NCBI GenBank assembly: GCA_025929595.1
Contig: JAICQA010000170.1
Span: forward strand, 1 to 6,142
From: Xanthobacteraceae bacterium
Lineage (GTDB): Bacteria > Pseudomonadota > Alphaproteobacteria > Rhizobiales > Xanthobacteraceae
Direction: 5' to 3'
DNA length: 6,142 bases
Of this stretch, positions 1 through 5,690 are shown piece after piece; positions within the stretch are counted from its first letter, which is position 1, and the number at the start of each line of letters is the position of its first letter. Both the position numbers and the translations under genes were made by a program. The notes under the pieces were generated by a model. It saw nothing but the letters and a program-made list of their open reading frames with translations. It had not been told where the DNA came from and searched no databases.

Positions 1-1
1 C

Positions 2-271
2 AAAGGCATGTTCGTGCGGCCGGAGCAGATCGCCGAGATCGCCAGGCGCCATCCCGAACTCGCGCGGCTGCGGCTCGTGGTGACACGCGAGGGCGAGACC
101 GACGCCATGACGCTCAAGGCCGAGGCGGCGGCGCAGAACTTCTCGCTCGCGGAAAAGCTCGCCGAGTCCGTGCAGGCGATCACCAAGCTCAAGGGCAAGG
201 TGGAGCTGGTCGCACCCGGCGCGCTGCCGAACGACGGCAAGGTGATCGAGGACGCGCGCAGCTTCAAATAG
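2..271 (+). CDS. Phenylacetate-CoA ligase-like adenylating enzyme, C-terminal end (partial)
   Basis: This is the tail of a larger gene whose start lies left of the window; the reading frame is open from base 2 to the TAG at 269-271, giving about 89 residues. The visible part matches the C-terminal mobile domain of PaaK-type ANL-superfamily ligases (AMP-binding C-terminal domain, PF14535 type). It begins at the typical hinge GMFVRPEQIAEI and ends with LPNDGKVIEDAR, whose lysine sits where these enzymes usually carry the lysine used in adenylation. The family activates aryl or other carboxylic acids with ATP and then transfers the acyl group to CoA in the cytoplasm. The substrate cannot be read from this domain, so 'phenylacetate' is a family label only. 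The ATG at base 8 is internal, not a start. The gene ends 40 bases before hemH on the same strand, but no functional link is evident. Confidence 0.85.
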   Translation, partial: KGMFVRPEQIAEIARRHPELARLRLVVTREGETDAMTLKAEAAAQNFSLAEKLAESVQAITKLKGKVELVAPGALPNDGKVIEDARSFK

Positions 272-311
272 CGCGATTGACCGGCGTGAACCCGCGTTCC
301 ATAGACGGCGC

Positions 312-1313
312 ATGAAAGACACCGCCGCCGGCAAGATCGGCGTCCTCCTCGTCAATCTCGGCACGCCGGACGCGACCGACTATTGGTCTATGCGGCGGTA
401 TCTCAAGGAATTCCTGTCCGACCGGCGCGTGATCGAGACCAATCGCGTGCTGTGGTGGTTCGTTCTGAACTTCATCATTCTCACGCGCCGTCCGCAGGCG
501 AAGGGCCGCGACTACGACAAGATCTGGAACAGGGAGCGCAACGAAAGCCCGCTCCGGACGATCACGCGATCGCAGGCGGAGAAACTCGCGGCGAGCTATG
601 CAGACGAGTCACGCGTGCTGGTCGATTGGGCGATGCGCTACGGCAACCCGTCGATCCCGTCGCGGCTTGAGGCAATGCAAAAATCCGGCTGCGAACGCAT
701 CCTCGTCGTTCCGCTTTATCCGCAATATGCGGCGGCGACGACGGCGACGGTTGCCGACAAGGTGTTCGACGCATTGAAGCAAATGCGGTGGCAACCGGCG
801 ATCCGGATCGCGGCGCCCTATTACGACGATCCGGCCTATATCGACGCGCTCGCCGCTTCGATCGAGCGCGATCTCGCGGCGCTGCCGTGGAAGCCCGACG
901 CAATCATCGCCTCCTATCACGGTATCCCGCAGGACTATGCCGACAAGGGCGATCCTTACCCCGCGCATTGCGCGGAGACCACGCGGCTCCTGCGCGCGCG
1001 GCTCGGCATGGACGAGGACCAATTGCGCATGACCTTTCAGTCGCGCTTCGGACGAGCGGAATGGATCAAGCCCTATACCGACGAGACGGTGAAGGCTTTG
1101 GCGGCCGGCGGAATAAAGAACCTCGCCGTCGTGACGCCCGGTTTTGCCGCGGATTGTCTGGAAACGCTGGAAGAGATCGCCGGCGAGAATGCCGAATATT
1201 TTCATCAGGCGGGCGGCAAGAACTTCCGCGCCATTCCGTGCCTCAACGATTCCGACGGCGGAATGGCCGCGATCCGTTCGGTCGTGGAGCGGGAGCTGAG
1301 GGGCTGGATTTGA
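312..1313 (+). CDS. hemH: Ferrochelatase (protoporphyrin/coproporphyrin ferrochelatase)
   Basis: The 333-residue product inserts Fe2+ into the porphyrin ring in the last part of haem synthesis, in the cytoplasm or loosely on the inner membrane. Family landmarks appear in order: VNLGTP at residues 14-19, MRYGNPS at 108-114, VVPLYPQYA at 132-140, the SYHG motif with the metal/porphyrin histidine at H203, FQSRFGRAEWIKPYT at 242-256, and the CLETLEE segment with the catalytic glutamate at E284. H203 and E284 align with human H263 and E343. Length is normal for a proteobacterial ferrochelatase. There is no cysteine-rich C-terminal extension: the last cysteine is C310 and the chain ends LRGWI. The ATG at 312 has only a weak purine stretch upstream (GACGG), but the VNLGTP strand lies at the usual distance from it. 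The gene converges on the isomerase gene across a palindromic repeat. An alphaproteobacterium would be expected to use protoporphyrin IX. Confidence 0.97.
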   Translation: MKDTAAGKIGVLLVNLGTPDATDYWSMRRYLKEFLSDRRVIETNRVLWWFVLNFIILTRRPQAKGRDYDKIWNRERNESPLRTITRSQAEKLAASYADESRVLVDWAMRYGNPSIPSRLEAMQKSGCERILVVPLYPQYAAATTATVADKVFDALKQMRWQPAIRIAAPYYDDPAYIDALAASIERDLAALPWKPDAIIASYHGIPQDYADKGDPYPAHCAETTRLLRARLGMDEDQLRMTFQSRFGRAEWIKPYTDETVKALAAGGIKNLAVVTPGFAADCLETLEEIAGENAEYFHQAGGKNFRAIPCLNDSDGGMAAIRSVVERELRGWI

Positions 1314-1318
1314 GTTTG

Positions 1319-1470
1319 GTCATTCGGGGGCGCGCGAGCGAAGCGAGCGCGAGCCCGGAATCCAAAGTGAGTCAGCAAGAATGGATGAGCCGCTTGGATT
1401 CCGGGCCCGGCGCGGAGCCTGTCATCGGGCCGCGCTTCGCGCGGACCCGTTGGCGCCGTCCCGGAATGAC
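1319..1470. repeat. Imperfect palindromic intergenic repeat between convergent genes
   Basis: Two arms face each other across a 28-base loop. The inner ends form a perfect 13-bp inverted repeat (GCCCGGAATCCAA at 1353-1365 against 1394-1406). The outer ends also match: GTCATTC at 1319-1325 against GAATGAC at 1464-1470. The left arm is about 47 bases and the right arm about 77; the right arm carries extra sequence with its own hairpin (1427-1448). The element starts 5 bases after the hemH stop and ends 10 bases before the stop of the opposing gene. The CCGGAATGAC/GGATTCCGGG ends look like a palindromic repeat family I recall as common in Bradyrhizobium and Rhodopseudomonas intergenic DNA; this is recall, not a search. 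It has no coding capacity of its own. Confidence 0.75.
1427..1448. terminator. Candidate bidirectional hairpin terminator inside the palindromic repeat
   Basis: CCGCGC (1430-1435), a three-base loop TTC, and GCGCGG (1439-1444) form a perfect 6-bp GC stem. GGG (1427-1429) and CCC (1446-1448) extend it past one bulged A at 1445. It lies between the 3' ends of hemH and the opposing isomerase gene, where a terminator serving both strands would be expected. There is no U-tract on either side, so an intrinsic terminator is not proven; the hairpin may simply be a fold of the repeat. Confidence 0.4.
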
Positions 1471-1480
1471 GAAGGCGAAG

Positions 1481-2494
1481 CTACGCCACCCCGATCCTGA
1501 GCAGGTCGTGCACGTGCACGAGGCCGACCGGTTTCGCGTTCTCGACGACGAACAGCGCCGTCACCTTGCGCGAGTTCAGGATTTCCAGCGCCTCAGCCGC
1601 GAGCTGGTCGGGGCGCACGGCGCGCGGATTCTTCGTCATCACGGCGTCGACAGGACTTGAGAGCAAGTCGTCGCGCATGTGACGGCGCAGGTCGCCGTCG
1701 GTGACGATCCCTGCAAGTGCTCCGTTTGCATCCGTGACGCCGACACAGCCGAAGCCCTTGCCGGTCATCTCCACGAGCGCCGCGCTCATGCGCGTGCCGG
1801 TTGTCACGAGCGGCATCGAAGCGCCCTCATGCATGATATCGCGTACGAACGTCAGGCTCGCGCCGAGCTTGCCGCCGGGATGGAATTCCTTGAATTGCAG
1901 CGCGGTGAAGCCGCGGCTCTCGAACAGCGCGACGGCGAGCGCGTCGCCAAGCGCGAGCTGCATCAGTGTCGACGTGGTGGGCGCGAGGCCGAGCGGGCAG
2001 GCTTCCTTCGCGGCCGGCAGGACGAGCGCGATGTCGGCGGCGCGCGCGAGCGTCGACTCCGCGCTGGCGGTGACCGCGATCAACGCGACGCGGAAGCGCT
2101 TGGCGTAATCCGTGAGATCGCGCAGCTCGGCGGTTTCACCCGACCAGGAGAGGGCGATGATGACATCGTCCTTGGAGATGACGCCGAGGTCGCCGTGGCT
2201 CGCTTCGCCGGGATGGACGAAATAGGCGGGCGTGCCGGTGGAGGCGAGCGTGGCCGCGATCTTGCGGCCGACATGGCCGCTCTTGCCCATGCCGGTCACG
2301 ATCACGCGGCCCGACACGGAGCGGATCTGGTCGATGGCGGCGGCGAAGGGCTTACCCAGCCCGTCCGCGATGGCAGCCGAAAGCGCGACGAGGCCTGCCG
2401 CTTCCGTCTCAAGCGTGTTCAGAGCCGAACGCACGGCCTCTTCGGCCTGTTGCGGCTGATTTCCTTCGGTTTTTCGGCTTTTCGGGCTGACCAC
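1481..2494 (-). CDS. kdsD: D-arabinose-5-phosphate isomerase, KpsF/GutQ family (SIS + 2 CBS)
   Basis: The enzyme converts D-ribulose 5-phosphate to D-arabinose 5-phosphate, the first committed precursor of Kdo for the lipopolysaccharide core, in the cytoplasm. From the proposed GTG start the product is 337 residues (E. coli KdsD has 328). The sugar-isomerase (SIS) domain shows GMGKSGHVG at about 68-76, HPGEASHGDLG, SWSGET at 116-121, KEACPLGLAPTTST and FHPGG. The lysine, glutamates and histidine shown to matter in E. coli KdsD (K59, E111, E152, H193) are all conserved. Two CBS domains follow at roughly 217-274 and 282-334. The start is ambiguous. An ATG at 2527-2525 would add 11 residues but has no ribosome-binding site, whereas the GTG at 2494-2492 has GAGGGAG six bases upstream. 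The gene converges on hemH and diverges from the barrel gene. No kdsA or kdsB is visible. kpsF and gutQ are the alternative paralogue names. Confidence 0.93.
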   Translation of the reverse strand: MVSPKSRKTEGNQPQQAEEAVRSALNTLETEAAGLVALSAAIADGLGKPFAAAIDQIRSVSGRVIVTGMGKSGHVGRKIAATLASTGTPAYFVHPGEASHGDLGVISKDDVIIALSWSGETAELRDLTDYAKRFRVALIAVTASAESTLARAADIALVLPAAKEACPLGLAPTTSTLMQLALGDALAVALFESRGFTALQFKEFHPGGKLGASLTFVRDIMHEGASMPLVTTGTRMSAALVEMTGKGFGCVGVTDANGALAGIVTDGDLRRHMRDDLLSSPVDAVMTKNPRAVRPDQLAAEALEILNSRKVTALFVVENAKPVGLVHVHDLLRIGVA

Positions 2495-2500
2495 GCAGAA

Positions 2501-2507
2501 CTCCCTC
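2501..2507 (-). promoter_or_regulatory. Ribosome-binding site deciding the kdsD GTG start
   Basis: On the minus strand this reads GAGGGAG and sits six bases before the GTG at 2494-2492, an almost ideal Shine-Dalgarno match and spacing. The upstream ATG at 2527 is preceded only by GCGGCGGCGGCC-like sequence with no such site, so the GTG start is favoured. Confidence 0.6.
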
Positions 2508-2572
2508 ACCCGCCTGTTTCCTAGCATGGCCGCCGCCGCAGACGCGAGCCAAGGGCTGGGGACAAGGAACCA

Positions 2573-2603
2573 TTAACCATACGCGTTTTAGGTTCGTTAA
2601 CCA
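2573..2603. promoter_or_regulatory. TTAACCA direct repeats, candidate CtrA-type operator/promoter region
   Basis: The gap between the divergent kdsD and barrel genes contains two copies of TTAACCA, at 2573-2579 and 2597-2603, 24 bases apart start to start. The first copy is a full TTAACCAT octamer, a known variant of the CtrA recognition motif in Caulobacter. This is also the most AT-rich patch of the region. The canonical TTAA-N7-TTAA spacing is not present: upstream of the second TTAA only an off-spaced TTTA is found. No clear -35/-10 pair is seen. The site would lie about 25-55 bases upstream of the barrel start codon. Confidence 0.35.
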
Positions 2604-2627
2604 GAAAAAGCGCGAGAGAAAGAGCCT

Positions 2628-4151
2628 TTGCCGCGCCTTCCACGCTCCATGCCCGCCCGCGCGGGCCTTGCGCTATTGGCGGCCGTCTCGGCGGCGGGCG
2701 TGCAGGCGCAATCGCCGCTCGACGAATTTGAATTGCGGCCGACGCTCGGACAGACGGCACAGAAATCCGTACGAACGGCGCAACGGCAGCCGCCGTTTCA
2801 TTCGCCGCCGGGTTCGGGCGCGGGCGACACGGGTTTCGTGTCGACGAATGTGCCCGCGAAAAGCGCGAGCGCGACCGTCGCGAAGAACGCGAAGCAACCG
2901 GCGGCGGCAAGCGCGCCGACGAATAATCTCTCAGCGCGCGTGCGGCAGACGATCGAGCGGGACGATGTCACGGGCGCGGTGCGGCCGCGCGCGGTGCCGC
3001 GTGCGCCGGAGGAAGAGCCCTTCGCGCCGGTCGGCGTGCGCGCGGGCAGCTTCACGCTCAGGCCGAGCCTCGAAGTCTATGGCGGCTACGACGACAATCC
3101 GTTCCGCGTGAACAGCGGCAAGCTGCCATCCACCTTCATGAAGACCGAGGGCAAGCTCGAGGGGGAGTCGAACTGGTCGCGGCATTCGCTCTCGGGCGAA
3201 CTGCGTGGCGCGTACACCGACTATTTCGAGGTGCCGGGCAACGACCGGCCGGAGGCGGAAGCGAAGCTGCGCGGGCGCATCGATGTCACGTCGGTGAGCC
3301 GGATCGAGTTGGAGGGGCGCGCGGCGCTCACCACCGACGCCGCCGGCTCGCCCGACGCGGTCACGTCCGCGAAGCGCCCGCCCAACATCTACACGTTCGA
3401 AGGAAGCGCGGGCTACGTGCAGCGTTTCAACCGGGTCGAACTCGGCCTGCGCGGCCTCATCGAACGTTCGACGCACCAGGACGCCGAGCTTCTGTCCGGC
3501 GCGACGCTCGACCTGTCCGACCGCGACTACACGAGCTACGGCGCGGCGTTGCGCGGCAGCTACGAGAGCACGCCGGACTTCAAGCCGTTCGCCGAAGTGG
3601 CGGTCGACCGCCGCGTTTACGACCATGAGACGGATTTCACCGGCGTGCGACGCGGCTCCGACGGCATGCGGGTGCGGGCGGGCGCGGAGTTCGCCCGTGA
3701 GCGCAGGCTGAGCGGCGAGGCGTCCGCCGGCTATGCCTGGCGCAAATATGAAGACCCGACGCTCGAGAACATCTCCGGTCTGGTCGTCGACGCGTCGCTG
3801 ATCTGGCGCGCGACGGGTCTCACCACAGTGACGTTGAAGGCCAATTCGGAAATCGGCGAGACGACGCTCGCGGGCGCCTCCGGCGTCTTTCACCGGCAGG
3901 CAAGTATCACGGTCGATCACGCGTTCCGGCGCTGGCTGATCGGCACGGTCGGTGGGAGCTACGGGATCGACGATTATGTCGGTACCAGCCGTCAGGACGA
4001 CCGGCTCGGGCTGCTCGCGGGCCTGACCTACTATTTCAACCGCTACGCCGCGCTCAAGGGAGAGTTCCGCCACGAGCGCCTGCGCTCCACGGTTCCGGGC
4101 GGCGACTACAGCGCCAATATCGTGATGCTGGGCCTGCGGCTCCAGCGCTAG
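2628..4151 (+). CDS. Exported outer-membrane beta-barrel protein (BBP2/PF10082-like), function unknown
   Basis: The 507-residue product begins with a Sec signal peptide: arginines near the N-terminus, hydrophobic core at about 12-24, and probable cleavage after VQA at A27. Residues 28 to about 140 form a low-complexity linker rich in Ala, Pro, Ser, Gln and Arg with no recognisable fold. From about 141 (GSFTLRPSLEVYGGYDDNPFR) to the end the sequence alternates polar and hydrophobic residues with many Tyr/Phe and DR/RD turns, as in a beta-barrel with many strands. It resembles putative beta-barrel porin 2 proteins of alphaproteobacteria; the segment FAPVGVRAGSF followed by PSLEVYGGYDDN is typical of that group as I remember it. 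The chain ends in GLRLQR rather than a terminal Phe. The TTG at 2628 has GAGAGAAAGAG just upstream; an in-frame ATG at 2649 lacks a binding site but would leave a shorter signal peptide intact. Substrate and role are unknown; surface polysaccharide export is one possibility. Confidence 0.8.
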   Translation: MPRLPRSMPARAGLALLAAVSAAGVQAQSPLDEFELRPTLGQTAQKSVRTAQRQPPFHSPPGSGAGDTGFVSTNVPAKSASATVAKNAKQPAAASAPTNNLSARVRQTIERDDVTGAVRPRAVPRAPEEEPFAPVGVRAGSFTLRPSLEVYGGYDDNPFRVNSGKLPSTFMKTEGKLEGESNWSRHSLSGELRGAYTDYFEVPGNDRPEAEAKLRGRIDVTSVSRIELEGRAALTTDAAGSPDAVTSAKRPPNIYTFEGSAGYVQRFNRVELGLRGLIERSTHQDAELLSGATLDLSDRDYTSYGAALRGSYESTPDFKPFAEVAVDRRVYDHETDFTGVRRGSDGMRVRAGAEFARERRLSGEASAGYAWRKYEDPTLENISGLVVDASLIWRATGLTTVTLKANSEIGETTLAGASGVFHRQASITVDHAFRRWLIGTVGGSYGIDDYVGTSRQDDRLGLLAGLTYYFNRYAALKGEFRHERLRSTVPGGDYSANIVMLGLRLQR

Positions 4152-4154
4152 CGC

Positions 4155-4218
4155 CCTCTTGCGGCGGTGCAGGGATTTGTTAAGCCGCTTCCCTGACGCT
4201 GGGCGCGGGACCAAGAGG
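4155..4218 (+). promoter_or_regulatory. Possible stem covering the transglycosylase ribosome-binding site
   Basis: The Shine-Dalgarno sequence of the next gene, within CAAGAGG at 4212-4218, is perfectly complementary to CCTCTTG at 4155-4161, right after the barrel gene's stop codon (4149-4151). Between them, CAGGGA (4170-4175) and TCCCTG (4190-4195) can form an inner 6-bp hairpin. A competing pairing of GCGCCC (4151-4156) with GGGCGC (4201-4206) is also possible. Ribosomes terminating on the barrel gene would melt the outer stem, so translational coupling is conceivable. Matches of this length can arise by chance in GC-rich DNA. Confidence 0.3.
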
Positions 4219-4228
4219 ACGGGACGAC

Positions 4229-5566
4229 ATGGTTTTGCGTTTCACGCGGCGCGCCGGCGCGCTTTCGGCTTGCGCATTCATTCCCTTCATCATCGGCTGT
4301 GCAGGTGAGAGCCTGAGCGGTGAGGGAGCAATGCCGACCTCCTCGGTTCCGCAATTCGCCGCGACCGCGCCGCAACCGCATTTCGCGCCCGAGGCGCCGA
4401 GCCATCCCGCCATGCAGCCGCAAGCGATCGAAGCGGCGGCGCGCAATTTCCAGCGATGTCTCGGCTCGCTGTGGCCGCAGGCTTCAAGACGCGGCGTCTC
4501 GCGCGCGACCTTCGACGCGGTGACACGCGGGCTCGAGCCCGATCTCTCCATCATGGAGAAGCTCGAATATCAGCCGGAATTCTCAAAACCGGTGTGGGAG
4601 TATCTGGAAACGCTCGTCAGCGACAAGCGCATCGCCGCCGGCCGCGAGATGGCAACGAGACACGCGGCAGCGCTTGAGCGCGTCGAGCGGCAGTTCGGCG
4701 TCGATCGCTACGTCGTCGCCGCCATCTGGGGCGTCGAATCGAATTTCGGCACGGCGATGGGCGACCGTTCCGTGCTGCGCTCGACCGCGACGCTCGCCTG
4801 TGTCGGCAGGCGGCAGGATTATTTCCGCGACGAATTCGTGAATGCACTCGAGATCGTGCAGCGCGGCGACATCGCTGCCTCCGAATTCAACGGCTCGTGG
4901 GCCGGTGCGTTCGGGCAGACGCAATTCATGCCGACGGCTTTCCGGCGGCATGCCGTCGATTTCGACGGCGACGGGCGGCGCAACATCATCGGCTCGGTCG
5001 CCGATGCGCTCGGCTCGACCGCCAACATGCTACATCGCAATGACTGGCACACGGGCGCGAGCTGGGGCTACGAGGTGGCGCTGCCGGAGAATTTCAACTT
5101 CCTGCTCGCCGACCGCTCGATCCGCAAGTCGATACGGCAGTGGGAATCGCTCGGCGTGCGGCGCGTCGGCGGACAGGGCTTTCCGCGCCACGGCGACATA
5201 GCGAGCCTGATGCTGCCGGCGGGCGCACAGGGGCCGGCGTTTCTGGTGATCGGCAATTTCAATTCGATCATGAAGTATAATCCGTCGGAAGCCTACGCGC
5301 TCGCGGTCGGGCACCTCGCGGACCGCATCCGCGGCGGCGGCGCCTTCGTGCAAGCCTGGCCGCGCGATCAACTGCCGCTGTCGCGCAGTGAGCGTTTCGA
5401 GATGCAGGAGCGGCTCTCCGCGCTCGGCCTTTATCGCGGGCAGCCGGACGGCAAGCTCGGCCCCGACACGCGTGCCGCAGTGCGCGACTATCAGGCGCGT
5501 GCGGGCTTTGCGCCGGACGGGTTCCCGAACAGCCGATTGCTCGAACAATTGCGACGCGGGCGTTAA
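4229..5566 (+). CDS. Lipoprotein lytic murein transglycosylase, MltB family, with peptidoglycan-binding domain
   Basis: The enzyme cleaves the MurNAc-GlcNAc bond of peptidoglycan without water, leaving a 1,6-anhydroMurNAc end, for wall remodelling and insertion of envelope machinery. The 445 residues begin with a lipoprotein signal: basic start, hydrophobic core and lipobox IIGC with the lipidated cysteine at C24. Alanine follows the cysteine, so outer-membrane sorting is likely. A Pro/Ala-rich spacer (about 25-68) leads to the SLT_2 domain at about 70-366. It contains the catalytic glutamate E170 in WGVESNFG, the SWAGAFGQTQFMPT segment at 223-236, and DFDGDGRRN at 244-252, which matches the calcium-binding loop of MltB/Slt35. 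Another family motif, FNSIMKYNPSEAYALAVGHLADR, spans 344-366. A PG_binding_1 domain (about 386-441, LGLYRGQPDGKLGPDT) closes the protein; E. coli MltB lacks it, but alphaproteobacterial members often have it. The ATG at 4229 has AAGAGGA nine bases upstream. It follows the barrel gene by 77 bases. Confidence 0.94.
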   Translation: MVLRFTRRAGALSACAFIPFIIGCAGESLSGEGAMPTSSVPQFAATAPQPHFAPEAPSHPAMQPQAIEAAARNFQRCLGSLWPQASRRGVSRATFDAVTRGLEPDLSIMEKLEYQPEFSKPVWEYLETLVSDKRIAAGREMATRHAAALERVERQFGVDRYVVAAIWGVESNFGTAMGDRSVLRSTATLACVGRRQDYFRDEFVNALEIVQRGDIAASEFNGSWAGAFGQTQFMPTAFRRHAVDFDGDGRRNIIGSVADALGSTANMLHRNDWHTGASWGYEVALPENFNFLLADRSIRKSIRQWESLGVRRVGGQGFPRHGDIASLMLPAGAQGPAFLVIGNFNSIMKYNPSEAYALAVGHLADRIRGGGAFVQAWPRDQLPLSRSERFEMQERLSALGLYRGQPDGKLGPDTRAAVRDYQARAGFAPDGFPNSRLLEQLRRGR

Positions 5567-5581
5567 CGAAAAGGCCTCAAG

Positions 5582-5602
5582 GCGCCTCGAACCATGAGGC
5601 GC
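5582..5602 (+). terminator. Candidate hairpin terminator after the transglycosylase gene
   Basis: GCGCCTC (5582-5588) and GAGGCGC (5596-5602) form a perfect 7-bp GC-rich stem around a 7-base loop, 16 bases after the stop codon at 5564-5566. Only a weak T-run (TTTCT at 5611-5615) follows, so it may be a leaky terminator or an RNA-protecting 3' hairpin. It separates the transglycosylase from the SGNH hydrolase gene. Confidence 0.5.
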
Positions 5603-5690
5603 ATTGCGCGTTTCTCCAGAGCCTTGAATTGGCCCGGAAATTCGGTCATCGCTAGCGGGTCGTAGAGCCGGACTCCGGTCCGTTCCGCCC

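Noticed and set aside
609..1205. A 198-codon minus-strand frame inside hemH
   Set aside because: It is a shadow of ferrochelatase; the plus-strand frame carries all catalytic motifs.
788..1660. A 290-codon plus-strand frame crossing from hemH through the repeat into kdsD
   Set aside because: It is an out-of-frame read of hemH that runs through a palindromic repeat and antisense through kdsD; no homology is recognisable and it is an unlikely gene.
1679..2524. A 281-codon open frame on the plus strand opposite kdsD
   Set aside because: It lies antisense to a clear SIS/CBS protein. Its composition (Arg, Gly, Asp, Ala) is that expected from reading the complementary strand of high-GC codons, and no motif is seen.
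2931..4214. A 427-codon open frame on the minus strand opposite the barrel gene
   Set aside because: It is an antisense shadow in high-GC DNA. Its product is Arg/Ala/Val-rich with no domain or signal peptide, while the plus-strand frame has a signal peptide, barrel pattern and family motifs.
5624..5655. TTGAAT as a possible -35 box for the SGNH gene
   Set aside because: No acceptable -10 hexamer appears about 17 bases downstream, so a sigma-70 promoter cannot be supported.
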